Positions 28,807 to 36,876 of a stretch of 64,000 bases of DNA are shown here, piece after piece. The stretch is from contig CAWEOP010000009.1 in NCBI GenBank assembly GCA_963810755.1, positions 1,364,001-1,428,000 of the forward strand, written 5' to 3'. Position 1 is the stretch's first letter; every line of letters starts with the position of its first letter. Under the pieces are notes generated by a model. It had not been told where the DNA came from, searched no databases, and saw only the letters and a list, made by a program, of their open reading frames with translations. The position numbers were made by a program, and so were the translations under genes. The DNA is from FEN-1219 sp963810755. Its GTDB lineage: Bacteria; Pseudomonadota; Gammaproteobacteria; Steroidobacterales; Rariloculaceae.

Positions 28807-28843
28807 GATGCTAGGACTTCAAAGAACCTGGGGAAGCGTCCGC

Positions 28844-29434
28844 TTAGGCCGGACCTACGTTCAACTTGTCGCTCGGCCAGAACTTCACGCCGGTAGCGTC
28901 GACCTGAGCGATGACGCCCTTGTCGGTCAGGTGATAGACCGCCACGCCGTTCACGAACTTGCCGACCGCGGCCTTGCCGTCGCCGCCCGCGGCTGCTTGG
29001 GCCGAGACGCCGGCGCTCCATGCGCCTTCCACGAACTTGTCGTACGTGTCCTTGTTCTCGAAAAGGATGACGAGCTTGTAGTTCTCGAGACCCGCGCCGA
29101 GACCCACACCGCCTGCACCGAGGTGCATGTAGATCGGTGTCCCTCCGCCCTTGTGCGTAGCTACGCCGGTACCGCCCGCGCCCGTCACGATGAAGCCGCC
29201 CTTCGTCGTGTCGAAGACCGCGGTGCCATAGGCCGAATCCAGCAGCTTGCCGGCCGTGCCGTCCTTACGCATGACGCTGAGGGTGTCCTTGGACATGGCC
29301 AAGATCTCCGTGCGGCGCTGCGCGAGTTCGCTATCGCTGATAGCGTCCTTTTCTTTGTCGCTGTGCTGTGCAAGCGCCGTCGCGGCGGTCACGGATACCA
29401 AAAACGCGAATGCAGATTTTGCTAAAACGTTCAT
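28844..29434 (-). CDS. Exported SYLF/YSC84-domain protein
   Basis: A 196-residue protein with a signal peptide (MNVLAKSAFAFLVSVTAATA). The rest is the SYLF (YSC84/Ysc84-like) lipid-binding domain: AYGTAVFDTTKGGFIVTGAG, THKGGGTPIYMHLGAGGVGL, YKLVILFENKDTYDKF, and a glycine/alanine-rich segment near the end. Bacterial members are periplasmic or lipid-associated, and their function is not well defined. The ATG at 29434 has AAAGGAG upstream. It is a stand-alone transcription unit closed by a strong terminator. Confidence 0.85.
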   Translation of the reverse strand: MNVLAKSAFAFLVSVTAATALAQHSDKEKDAISDSELAQRRTEILAMSKDTLSVMRKDGTAGKLLDSAYGTAVFDTTKGGFIVTGAGGTGVATHKGGGTPIYMHLGAGGVGLGAGLENYKLVILFENKDTYDKFVEGAWSAGVSAQAAAGGDGKAAVGKFVNGVAVYHLTDKGVIAQVDATGVKFWPSDKLNVGPA

Positions 29435-29578
29435 TTGTGCTCCTTTTGCTTACTGATCTGGGGGAGTAGGAGCAAGTTCCGTGCCACGAAAAGATCGCCG
29501 CGGCGCGCCAGCGACCTCGCGTTGCACAGCACACGCCGAGCAGCGACGGAACTAGCGTCCTCGGCGGCGGCTATGAGA

Positions 29579-30151
29579 TCAGGCGCTGTTGCGCGCCGTC
29601 TTGAGCGCGCCCGTCCACCACGCGAGATTGTCGAGCAGCGCGGCCGCGCTCTGCTTGTTCTGCTCGGTGTCGATCTCTTTGCTGTCCTTGATGAGCCAAG
29701 GATTGGAGATGTGCACCGCAAAACGAATCGGCACCATGTCGAGCTCGATCGTGACGAGACGCAGCTGCTCGACGCCGCGCGTGCCACCGGCTCCGCCCCA
29801 GCTTACGAACGCGACGACCTTGCGGCTCCACGCGTGATACACGGTGTCGAGCGCGTTCTTGAGGACGGCGGGATAGCCATGGTTGTACTCCGGCGTGCAA
29901 ATGATGAATCCGTCGGCTTCCCTGATCTTCTCGCGCCAACGAATGATTGCGGGATTCGTGTAGTTGTCCTTCGCGAAGCCCGGAGGGAGCGGTTCCTCGA
30001 AGAACGGCAACTCGTATTCGCGCAGATCTAGCCGCTCGACGTCGAGATCCGGACGCGCGCTCGCAAGGTCGAATATCCACTGCGCGGGCTTTTCGCTGAA
30101 ACGATTCGCGCGCGTGCTGCCGACAATCAGCTTGATCTTAAGAGCGGTCAT
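29579..30151 (-). CDS. NADPH-dependent FMN reductase family protein
   Basis: A 190-residue flavodoxin-fold oxidoreductase. The FMN-phosphate loop is LIVGSTRANRFSEKPAQWI (about 8-26), and the second flavin-contacting loop is GFIICTPEYNHGYPAVLKNA (about 81-100). SWGGAGGTRGVEQLR follows. The family uses NAD(P)H to reduce FMN, quinones, azo dyes or chromate. It is divergent from the oxidoreductase at 30229, with 77 bp between, which may hold both promoters. The exact acceptor cannot be deduced. Confidence 0.88.
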   Translation of the reverse strand: MTALKIKLIVGSTRANRFSEKPAQWIFDLASARPDLDVERLDLREYELPFFEEPLPPGFAKDNYTNPAIIRWREKIREADGFIICTPEYNHGYPAVLKNALDTVYHAWSRKVVAFVSWGGAGGTRGVEQLRLVTIELDMVPIRFAVHISNPWLIKDSKEIDTEQNKQSAAALLDNLAWWTGALKTARNSA

Positions 30152-30228
30152 GGTTACTCCGGTCTGGAACGTCTTTTGCGGATGAAGTATAGAGTGCGGA
30201 TCGTTGTCGCAGTGCGGGGAAACCGATC

Positions 30229-30951
30229 ATGTCAGTGTCGCGCGGAATCCATTGGTGCTTTGCGCTCGCGCTTGCGTGCCTCGCGGCCTTTGCCGCGGTC
30301 GAGCACGCGTCGGCCGAAACGGTCGCGCTGATCGGCACGGGCAACGTCGGCTCGGCTCTCGGGCGGCGCTTCGCGGAGCAAGGGCATACGGTCGTCTACG
30401 GCTCGCGCGATCCCGCGGCTGCCGACGTCGCCGCGCTGGTGCGCGAGACGGGGCACGGCTCACAGGCCTTGCCGCCCGCACAAGCCGCGGCGCGCAGCCG
30501 CGTCGTGGTCCTGGCCGTTCCCTGGACGGCGACGGAAGACGTCGTGCGCGGCCTCGGCGATCTATCGGGCAAGATCGTCGTCGATCCGACCAATCCGCGC
30601 GTCATGGCGACTGACGGGTTTGCGGACTATCCCCCGCTTCCCGACTCCAACGCCGAGCGCATCGCGCGCCTCGCGCCGGGCGCGCAAGTGGTCAAAGCCT
30701 TCAGCACGCTGGGGGCCGAAACGATGCTGGACCCACGAGTCGCGGACGGGCCGGTGACGATCCCGATCGTGGGCGACGATCGCGCCGCGAAGGCGGTGGT
30801 CGCGACGCTCGCGCGGGAGATCGGCCTCGAGGCCATCGACGTCGGGCCGCTCAGGCACGCGCGGATCATCGAAGGGCTTCATTATCTGCGCGCGAATGCG
30901 CTCGGCGGACGCGTGAACTTCCACTTCCCGCGCGATACGGCGCGCGACTAG
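30229..30951 (+). CDS. Exported NADP-binding oxidoreductase, F420-reductase-like
   Basis: A 240-residue protein. After an apparent signal peptide (IHWCFALALACLAAFAAVEH) comes a Rossmann NADP-binding start, VALIGTGNVGSALGRRFAEQ, then HTVVYGSRDP. VVVLAVPWTATEDVV and KIVVDPTNP are typical of the F420:NADP-oxidoreductase / FSP2-like family. VVKAFSTLGAETM and the closing segment of the family are present. Members normally lack a leader, so its location is odd. It is convergent with the sulfotransferase gene 11 nt away. Function not assigned. Confidence 0.8.
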   Translation: MSVSRGIHWCFALALACLAAFAAVEHASAETVALIGTGNVGSALGRRFAEQGHTVVYGSRDPAAADVAALVRETGHGSQALPPAQAAARSRVVVLAVPWTATEDVVRGLGDLSGKIVVDPTNPRVMATDGFADYPPLPDSNAERIARLAPGAQVVKAFSTLGAETMLDPRVADGPVTIPIVGDDRAAKAVVATLAREIGLEAIDVGPLRHARIIEGLHYLRANALGGRVNFHFPRDTARD

Positions 30952-30961
30952 CCGGACGCGC

Positions 30962-31900
30962 TCAGACAGGTAGCGGGCCGCCCCGATAACACCACTCGAA
31001 AGCCTGGTCGCTCAGGATCGGTCGTCCGATCGCCGCTATCTCGGCGGAGATCGCGGGCGTCACGCCGTCATCGCGGGCTGCGCCGATCTTGCCGCTGCGC
31101 ATCATCGCGCCGGGATCGAGGATCGGAACCTCGGTCACGCTGCGCAGCTCGAACTTGTCTTCGTTCGCTTTCATCCACTTGAACGACGTGCACTCGAGGA
31201 CGGTGGGCCATTGCTCGGGCGCAGGATCGAGGCCTAGGAAGCTCGCGATCTTGCGCACGGAAGCCGCGTGGTCGCGCTTCATGTCCGTGAAATGCATGAG
31301 CAGCACGTTGCGCTCGGCGCGAAGCGGCCACCACGCCGCCACGAAATCGAAAATCATCCTGCTGATGAGCGGCTTGCCGAGCTCGCTGAAGAACCCTTCG
31401 AAGTCCTGTTTCACGAAGGCTTCGCGCGGCAACTGCCAGAGCTCGAACCACGCCTTCGAGTGCGAGGCGATGAAGGGGTGCATGGAAGCGACGGCTTCGT
31501 CCGGGTGGCGCACGACCACCACGTACTTCACTTCCTTGCCGCGGCCGGGCGGCTGGTACGGCAACGGCCCGGGCGCGGAGTGCGTCTTGAACGCACGACG
31601 GCGATCGCGCGGCATCGCTGCGAACTTCGCGAGCCGTTGCTCGCGCGTGACGCCGGGCGCCGGCACGATCTCGAGCCACGGCACCTCACGGTAGACGTCG
31701 TCGAAGTCGCGGTCGCCGCCCGCGCGCAGCTGATGCACGATGTTCATCGTCCACGTAGTGCCGCTCTTCACGGGCACGGAGATCACGATGTCTCCGTCGC
31801 GCCACTCGACGAACTGCTGAATTCCCGGATCGGACCAGGGCGCCCCCGCGGGCTCGGCGCCGGGGTCGATACCTGCGGGTGACTGTCGCTCGGTGCTCAC
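30962..31900 (-). CDS. Sulfotransferase family protein
   Basis: Likely PAPS-dependent transfer of sulfate to a small alcohol or phenol. The protein has 312 residues and a GTG start at 31900, three nt after the SDR stop. The 5'-phosphosulfate loop is VPVKSGTTWTMNIVHQ (about 37-52). The 3'-phosphate segment is VVVRHPDEAVASMHPF, followed by LLMHFTDMKRDHAASVRKIA and a late FKWMKANEDKF. It is the last gene of the cupin / SDR / sulfotransferase operon, so its acceptor is probably that pathway's product. Confidence 0.87.
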   Translation of the reverse strand: MSTERQSPAGIDPGAEPAGAPWSDPGIQQFVEWRDGDIVISVPVKSGTTWTMNIVHQLRAGGDRDFDDVYREVPWLEIVPAPGVTREQRLAKFAAMPRDRRRAFKTHSAPGPLPYQPPGRGKEVKYVVVVRHPDEAVASMHPFIASHSKAWFELWQLPREAFVKQDFEGFFSELGKPLISRMIFDFVAAWWPLRAERNVLLMHFTDMKRDHAASVRKIASFLGLDPAPEQWPTVLECTSFKWMKANEDKFELRSVTEVPILDPGAMMRSGKIGAARDDGVTPAISAEIAAIGRPILSDQAFEWCYRGGPLPV

Positions 31901-31903
31901 GGC

Positions 31904-32620
31904 CTAGGTCAGCAGCCACCCGCCGTCGATGACCAGATTGATGCCGTTGACTCCCTTGTTCATGAACAGGAAGTCGACTGCGCCGACCACGTCCTCGGTG
32001 GTCGCGAGACGCCCGCCCGGCGTGCGTTTCTCGATGTTCGCGATGGCTTCCTTCTTTTCCGACCACGCTGGGCTGTCGGAGATGATGCCCGGATGAATCG
32101 CGTTGAAGCGAACCGGCGCGAGCTCGACCGCCAGCGTGCGGATGAGGCTGCTCACGGCGCCGTTCACGGTGGTGATCGAGGTCGAGCCCGGATACGGCCG
32201 CTCGCTCGCGAGCCCGCCGAACAGCACCGCCGAAGCGCCCGCGCCCATCCGCGGGAACAGCGTGTGCGCGCACTCGGTGTAGCCGATCAGCTTCAGCGTC
32301 ACGATCTTGCGGGCGCGCGCCACGTCGTAGTCGCGCGCGCTGTTGTAGTCGCGGTCGACGGCGACGAGTGCCAGGTGGTCGACGTGCGGAATGTCCGCGA
32401 GCGCGGCCTCGATCGTCTCGGGCTCGGAGATGTCGAGACCGATCCCGCGTACGCTCCCGCCCGTCTCTTTAGCGATTCCCGCCGTGCGCTGCGCGTCGCG
32501 GCCGGTGATCACCACGTTGCAGCCCGCCTTCGCGTAGAACTCCGCGATGGCGTGGCCGATCCCGCCCGTGCCGCCGATGACGAGGACGCTCTTGGCCGCG
32601 CCCGAACCTGCCTTGCTCAT
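31904..32620 (-). CDS. Short-chain dehydrogenase/reductase with altered active site
   Basis: A 238-residue Rossmann protein. The nucleotide loop is VIGGTGGIGHAIAEFYAKAG (about 13-32), and the C-terminus has HPGIISDSPAW and INLVIDGGWLLT, as in classical SDRs. The usual NNAG strand is replaced by LALVAVDRDYN. At the place of the catalytic YxxxK the sequence is STSITTVNGAV, so Tyr and Lys are both missing. It may bind NAD(P)H without classical catalysis or use another mechanism. The ATG at 32620 overlaps the cupin stop (ATGA), so translation is coupled. Confidence 0.85.
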   Translation of the reverse strand: MSKAGSGAAKSVLVIGGTGGIGHAIAEFYAKAGCNVVITGRDAQRTAGIAKETGGSVRGIGLDISEPETIEAALADIPHVDHLALVAVDRDYNSARDYDVARARKIVTLKLIGYTECAHTLFPRMGAGASAVLFGGLASERPYPGSTSITTVNGAVSSLIRTLAVELAPVRFNAIHPGIISDSPAWSEKKEAIANIEKRTPGGRLATTEDVVGAVDFLFMNKGVNGINLVIDGGWLLT

Positions 32621-33525
32621 TGAACGACTCCCTTGCCCTCGAGTTGCTCCGAGACGTACTCCCAGTCGCGCGCCCACCGATACGAGTTGCGTGCGGGCGG
32701 CTGCGGCGACTGTGTCTCGAGCCAGCGCACCGTCGTGTTACTGCGATTGTAGAACGCGTGCGTGCAACCGACTCCGGCCCAGAGGAAATCGCCGGGCTTC
32801 ATCAAGTATTTTTCGCCGTCGGCCCACGCCTCGACTTCGCCGTGCATGATGTAGTACGCCTCCTCGAGCGGATGATCGTGCGGATGGGCGTTCGCGTTCG
32901 GCTCGTACTCGACCATGAACATCGTGTGCAGGGCCGCGTCGAGCCGCTGGTCCACGAGCATCTTGAGCGAGATACCGCTGTAGACGAGCAACGCGGTCGC
33001 CATGCTCGCCGACACCTTCGCCGCGTCCTTCTTCAAACCCGTGCGCACGGCGTCGACCTTGATGTCGTCCTCGCCCATCCGGAACAAGTGCCGCGAGGAC
33101 GGGTCGCGAATGTCGAACTCCTCGATCGCAACGGCCGGCGGCGGCCCGAGGAAGTAAGTGCCGTCCGCGAAGTTCTCGCCCTTCGGGCACGGCGCGTTCA
33201 TGTCGATCCACCGCGCGGTGCCCTTTTCCGGACCGAGCCAAGCGTGCTTCATCCCCACGGGTATCAATCCGCAAGCGCCGGGCGACAAACGGTACCCGCG
33301 TCCGTCGAGCGCGAGCACGGGATTACCGGACATCACGAAGAAACTCTTCTCGAACGACTGCACGTGCAGATTGACGCGGCCGCCCGCATCGAGCTCGCTT
33401 AAGCCCCAGCCCGTGTGCACGGCGCCTATCGATCTTTCGGACAGCGCGAAGCGGCGGTAGCCCGAGGCTTGTTTGGGAAATGCGGGGGTGGGTTTGATGT
33501 CGGCGGCGCGAATGAAGTGGTGCAT
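32617..33525 (-). CDS. Bicupin protein
   Basis: A 302-residue protein with two cupin domains. The first (about 40-130) has GRVNLHVQSFEKSFFVMSG and SPGACGLIPVGMKHAW. The second (about 200-290) has the metal-ligand cluster NAHPHDHPLEEAYYIMHGEV and MKPGDFLWAGVGCTHAF. Two complete cupins of this size occur in ring-cleaving dioxygenases and in isomerases, but no diagnostic signature picks one. The ATG at 33525 has GGAG upstream. First gene of a coupled three-gene operon with the atypical SDR and the sulfotransferase. Confidence 0.85.
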   Translation of the reverse strand: MHHFIRAADIKPTPAFPKQASGYRRFALSERSIGAVHTGWGLSELDAGGRVNLHVQSFEKSFFVMSGNPVLALDGRGYRLSPGACGLIPVGMKHAWLGPEKGTARWIDMNAPCPKGENFADGTYFLGPPPAVAIEEFDIRDPSSRHLFRMGEDDIKVDAVRTGLKKDAAKVSASMATALLVYSGISLKMLVDQRLDAALHTMFMVEYEPNANAHPHDHPLEEAYYIMHGEVEAWADGEKYLMKPGDFLWAGVGCTHAFYNRSNTTVRWLETQSPQPPARNSYRWARDWEYVSEQLEGKGVVQ

Positions 33526-33677
33526 CGTGATCTCCAGCGTCGGCGACATAGTTGGACGCCGGCACCGCGGATGTCAAACGGCCGGCGCGTGCCGACGGCC
33601 GCGCGCGGGGCTAGGCCGGCGTCCGCCTGACGCGCCATGGCGTCGCGCCCTGATGCACTAAGCGAGCAGCGGCCGAG

Positions 33678-34091
33678 TCAGCGGCCGATCAGCTTGCCGA
33701 GCATGCTCTCGAGGCCTTGGGCGTCCGGCAGCTTGCCGTCCGGACTCAACTTGTCGACGAGCCCCGGCAACAATCCTGCGAGGGCCGTGCTCGCGTCGCC
33801 GCCGCTCACGCCCGCCTGTTTCGCGAACTGTGCGAGCTTGTCCGGACCCAACGCCGATTTAAGCTGATCCGGCGAAATCGACTTGTTCGCCCCGGTGCCG
33901 ATCCAGGACGACACGACGTCGCCCATTCCGTTGGACTGCAGCGAGCTCAAGACGCTGCCGAGACCGCCGCTGCCCCCCGTCGAGCGCAGCAGTCCCATCG
34001 CCGCCTCGGCGACTTTCGGGTTGTCCTTGGCGAACTTGGCGACGTCGGAAATCATCTGCGGATTCTTGAGCAGTGAGTCGAGCATACCCAT
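33678..34091 (-). CDS. YidB/DUF937-like small protein
   Basis: A 137-residue soluble protein. I chose the ATG at 34091 because of GAGGAG upstream. It shows MLDSLLKNPQMISDVAKFAK, a glycine-rich linker (STGGSGGLGSVLSSLQSNG), GDVVSSWIGTGANKSISPDQ and LGPDKLAQFAKQAG. The segment 'V.SWIG.G.N..IS..QL..ALG...L..LA...G' is the YidB family signature. No function is established for the family. Neighbours are not functionally related. Confidence 0.83.
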   Translation of the reverse strand: MGMLDSLLKNPQMISDVAKFAKDNPKVAEAAMGLLRSTGGSGGLGSVLSSLQSNGMGDVVSSWIGTGANKSISPDQLKSALGPDKLAQFAKQAGVSGGDASTALAGLLPGLVDKLSPDGKLPDAQGLESMLGKLIGR

Positions 34092-34152
34092 GGCGGTCTC
34101 CTCGCGCGTTGGAGACTCGAGCGTATGCCCATTTTCGCGCCGCACTATTGGA

Positions 34153-34974
34153 CTATGGTCCCGGCTCCTCGATCCAGCGAAGTGCGTCGTCGAGGTCGAG
34201 CAGCAGCTTGTCGCGCGCGTCGCTGAAGCCGTGGTTCTTGGACTCGACTTCGTAGAGCCGCCGCGTAGCGGTATCCGGCCCCAGCAGCTGGCGCGACTCG
34301 GCCGAGGGCACGTAGGAGTCGCCGGTCGACTGGATCACCGCGAGCCGAGTGGAGCCGAGGAACTGCAGCGCGGGATAGATCTGGATACGTCCCTTGTCGT
34401 CGACTTGGATGTTCGGCGAGCGCTCCGCCTCGGGTGCGCGCAGGTAGTCCGCCTCGCGCGTGAGCGCGATCGCGACCGCGCCGCCGATGCCGTCGCGCAG
34501 CTCCGGATGCAGCGCCGCGAACGCGACCATCGTGGCGCCGCGCGAGAACCCGACCACGATGATCGGCGTCGAGTCGGCAAGGCCAAGGTCGCGTTTCGCT
34601 TGCCCGTAAGCCTCACCGAGCCTCTCCGCGGCCTGCGCGGTGCTCACGCGCTCGTCGGAGTGCTTGACGCGTTTGATGATCTCGGGCGCGCTGAACCCGG
34701 CGATCGTGTATCCCTGCTCCGCGAGATGCTCGAACACCTCGTTGCTCGTGCCTCGCCACCCACCGTCGCCGGTCGCGAACACGACGAGGTAGCCCGCGTG
34801 CCGCGGCTGGGTCGGCGTCACGTAGGTGGCATGAACCGAGCGGGCACCGAGATGAAGCTCGCGCTCCGCGGCGTCGAACACACCGGGCTCGGACTTCAGG
34901 CTGGCGCCGGCGCTGCCGGCCGAAAGGATAAAACAGGCCGTGAGCGCGCACGCGCTCGAGCTTTTCATACGCAT
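34153..34974 (-). CDS. VirJ/AcvB-like exported alpha/beta hydrolase
   Basis: A 273-residue protein. The ATG at 34974 (AAAAGGTG upstream) gives a signal peptide ending LSAGSAGA. The family segment GYLVVFATGDGGWRGTSNEV is followed by LAEQGYTIAGFSAPE, and the nucleophile elbow is VVGFSRGATMVAFAAL. The histidine is in SKNHGFSDAR. The GDGGW stretch and elbow match the VirJ/AcvB family, whose best-known member hydrolyses lysyl-phosphatidylglycerol in the periplasm. The lipid substrate is therefore plausible but not shown here. Confidence 0.78.
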   Translation of the reverse strand: MRMKSSSACALTACFILSAGSAGASLKSEPGVFDAAERELHLGARSVHATYVTPTQPRHAGYLVVFATGDGGWRGTSNEVFEHLAEQGYTIAGFSAPEIIKRVKHSDERVSTAQAAERLGEAYGQAKRDLGLADSTPIIVVGFSRGATMVAFAALHPELRDGIGGAVAIALTREADYLRAPEAERSPNIQVDDKGRIQIYPALQFLGSTRLAVIQSTGDSYVPSAESRQLLGPDTATRRLYEVESKNHGFSDARDKLLLDLDDALRWIEEPGP

Positions 34975-35110
34975 GAGGGTCACCTTTTCGTTCGCCGAGC
35001 CGAGTCCCTGCGCCCACGACTCGTGAGCGGACCTTAGGTACGCACCCCCGCACACAATGTACGCGCGCGGCGGCACGGAGGGAACTCAGAGCAAGCAACC
35101 CAATCGATCG

Positions 35111-36391
35111 TCAGAGGCCGAGCCAGCTCGGTAGCGCGAGCGATACCCAGGGCACGTACGTCACGAGCACGAGCATCGCAAGCAGCACGAGCAGCCACGG
35201 CACCGCCGCGTGCACGACTCGCGTGACCGGTAGTTCCGCGATCCCGGACGTGACGAACAGGTTGAGCCCGACCGGCGGCGTGATCATGCCGATCTCCATG
35301 TTCACGGTCATGATGATGCCGAGATGCACGGGGTGGATGCCGAGCTGCGTCGCGATCGGAAACAGGATCGGCGCGAAGATCAGCACGACCGACGTCGCCT
35401 CCATGAAGCTGCCGGCGACGAGCAACAGCAGATTCAGCATAGCCAGGAAGCCCCATGGGGGCAGGCCCATGGCGGTGATCGACGCGGACGCGGCTTGCGG
35501 GATCTGCTCCGTCGTGAGCACGAACGCGAACAACATCGCGTTGCCGATGATGAACATCAGCATCGCGGTCGTCTTCGCGCTCTCGGCGAGCACGTGGCGG
35601 ACGTCGAGAAGCTTCAAGTCGCGGTAGACGAAAACGGCGATCACGAACGCGTACACCGCCGACACGGCGGCCGCCTCGGTCGGCGTGAACGCGCCGAGGT
35701 AGATGCCGCCAAGGACTATGACGACGAGCAGCAATCCCCAAACCGCTTCGCGGCCGGTCCGGAGCACGGCGCGCCAATCGGCGCGCGGTTGGCGCGGCAA
35801 GTTCACGCGCCGCGCGACCACGGCGACCGCGGCCATCAGCGCGGCGGTCAGCACGAGACCCGGCAACACGCCCGCGATGAACAGCGTGCCGACCGAGGTC
35901 TCGGTCACGGCGCCGTAGACGACCATCACGATCGACGGCGGAATCAGGATGCCGAGCGCGCCCGCGTTGCAGATCAGGCCCGCGGCGAACTCCTTCGTGT
36001 ACCCGGAGCGCGCCATCCCGCCGATCATGATGCTGCCGACCGCGACCACTGTCGCGGGCGACGAGCCCGACACGGCCGCGAACAGCGCGCAGGCGAGCAG
36101 CGCGGCCATCGCTAAGCCGCCGCGAAAGTGCCCGACGAGCGCGTTCGCGAACGCGATCATGCGTTTCGCGACGCCGCCGGTCGTCATGAACGTGCCGGCG
36201 AGGATGAAGAACGGGATCGCGAGCAGCGCGGGCGTCTGCGCGGCGCTGAAGAAACGCTGCGCGAGCACGACGAGCGATTGGTCCGCGAACAGCATGATCG
36301 TCGCGATGCTCGCGAGCCCGAGCGCGATCGCGATCGGCACGCCCGCGATCAACGCGAGCAGCAGCACGATCGCGAGGAACGCGGCGCTCAC
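35111..36391 (-). CDS. dctM: TRAP transporter large permease DctM
   Basis: Main membrane channel subunit of the second TRAP system, 426 residues, about twelve helices. The GTG at 36391 overlaps the dctQ stop (GTGA). Typical stretches are IAGVPIAIALGLASIATIML, LLAIPFFILAGTFMTTGGVA, AAVSGSSPATVVAVGSIMI, LGILIPPSIVMVVYGAVTE, GGIYLGAFTPTEAAAVSAVY and GMITPPVGLNLFVTSGI. Operon order is dctP, dctQ, dctM. It is the standard unfused form, unlike the fused permease at the left end of the window. Confidence 0.94.
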   Translation of the reverse strand: MSAAFLAIVLLLALIAGVPIAIALGLASIATIMLFADQSLVVLAQRFFSAAQTPALLAIPFFILAGTFMTTGGVAKRMIAFANALVGHFRGGLAMAALLACALFAAVSGSSPATVVAVGSIMIGGMARSGYTKEFAAGLICNAGALGILIPPSIVMVVYGAVTETSVGTLFIAGVLPGLVLTAALMAAVAVVARRVNLPRQPRADWRAVLRTGREAVWGLLLVVIVLGGIYLGAFTPTEAAAVSAVYAFVIAVFVYRDLKLLDVRHVLAESAKTTAMLMFIIGNAMLFAFVLTTEQIPQAASASITAMGLPPWGFLAMLNLLLLVAGSFMEATSVVLIFAPILFPIATQLGIHPVHLGIIMTVNMEIGMITPPVGLNLFVTSGIAELPVTRVVHAAVPWLLVLLAMLVLVTYVPWVSLALPSWLGL

Positions 36392-36855
36392 CGCAGCGCC
36401 GCCCGGTACGCCTGCAGCAACCGCACGGCGAGCAGCGCGAAGCCGAACGGCATCACCGCCGTCAGGAGCCAGCGCGGCAGCGGGATGTCGCGCGCGTCGT
36501 TGCCGAGCGCGATCAGGCGCTCGACGAACACGGTGCTGCCGTAGATCATCAACGCGCAGTAGCCGAGCGCGCAGACGAGCGCGACGAGCGTCACGCCGCG
36601 CGCCGCACGCGGCGGCAGCCGGCTCGTCACGAGATCCACCGCGATGTGCGCCTGCGTGCGCACGCCGTACGACATCCCGACCAAGACGAGCCATGCGGCG
36701 AGATACGTCGTCGCTTCGAGCGACCACACCAGGCTTGCGCCGAACACGTAGCGCAGCACGACCTGGACGAACGTGAGCAGCGTCATCGCGGCGAGCACGA
36801 CGACCATGAACGCCTCTTCGAGGCGGTCCGCGGCTCTGCCCAGGCGCGCGAGCAC
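36388..36855 (-). CDS. dctQ: TRAP transporter small permease DctQ
   Basis: A 155-residue, four-helix membrane protein that bridges the binding protein and DctM. It shows VVVLAAMTLLTFVQVVLRYV followed by SLVWSLEATTYLAAWLVLVG, the common DctQ core 'F.QV..RYV....W..E'. A GTG serves as start at 36855; it lies 21 nt after the dctP stop. Confidence 0.9.
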   Translation of the reverse strand: MLARLGRAADRLEEAFMVVVLAAMTLLTFVQVVLRYVFGASLVWSLEATTYLAAWLVLVGMSYGVRTQAHIAVDLVTSRLPPRAARGVTLVALVCALGYCALMIYGSTVFVERLIALGNDARDIPLPRWLLTAVMPFGFALLAVRLLQAYRAALR

Positions 36856-36876
36856 GTTCGTCAGCCCTATTCGAAG

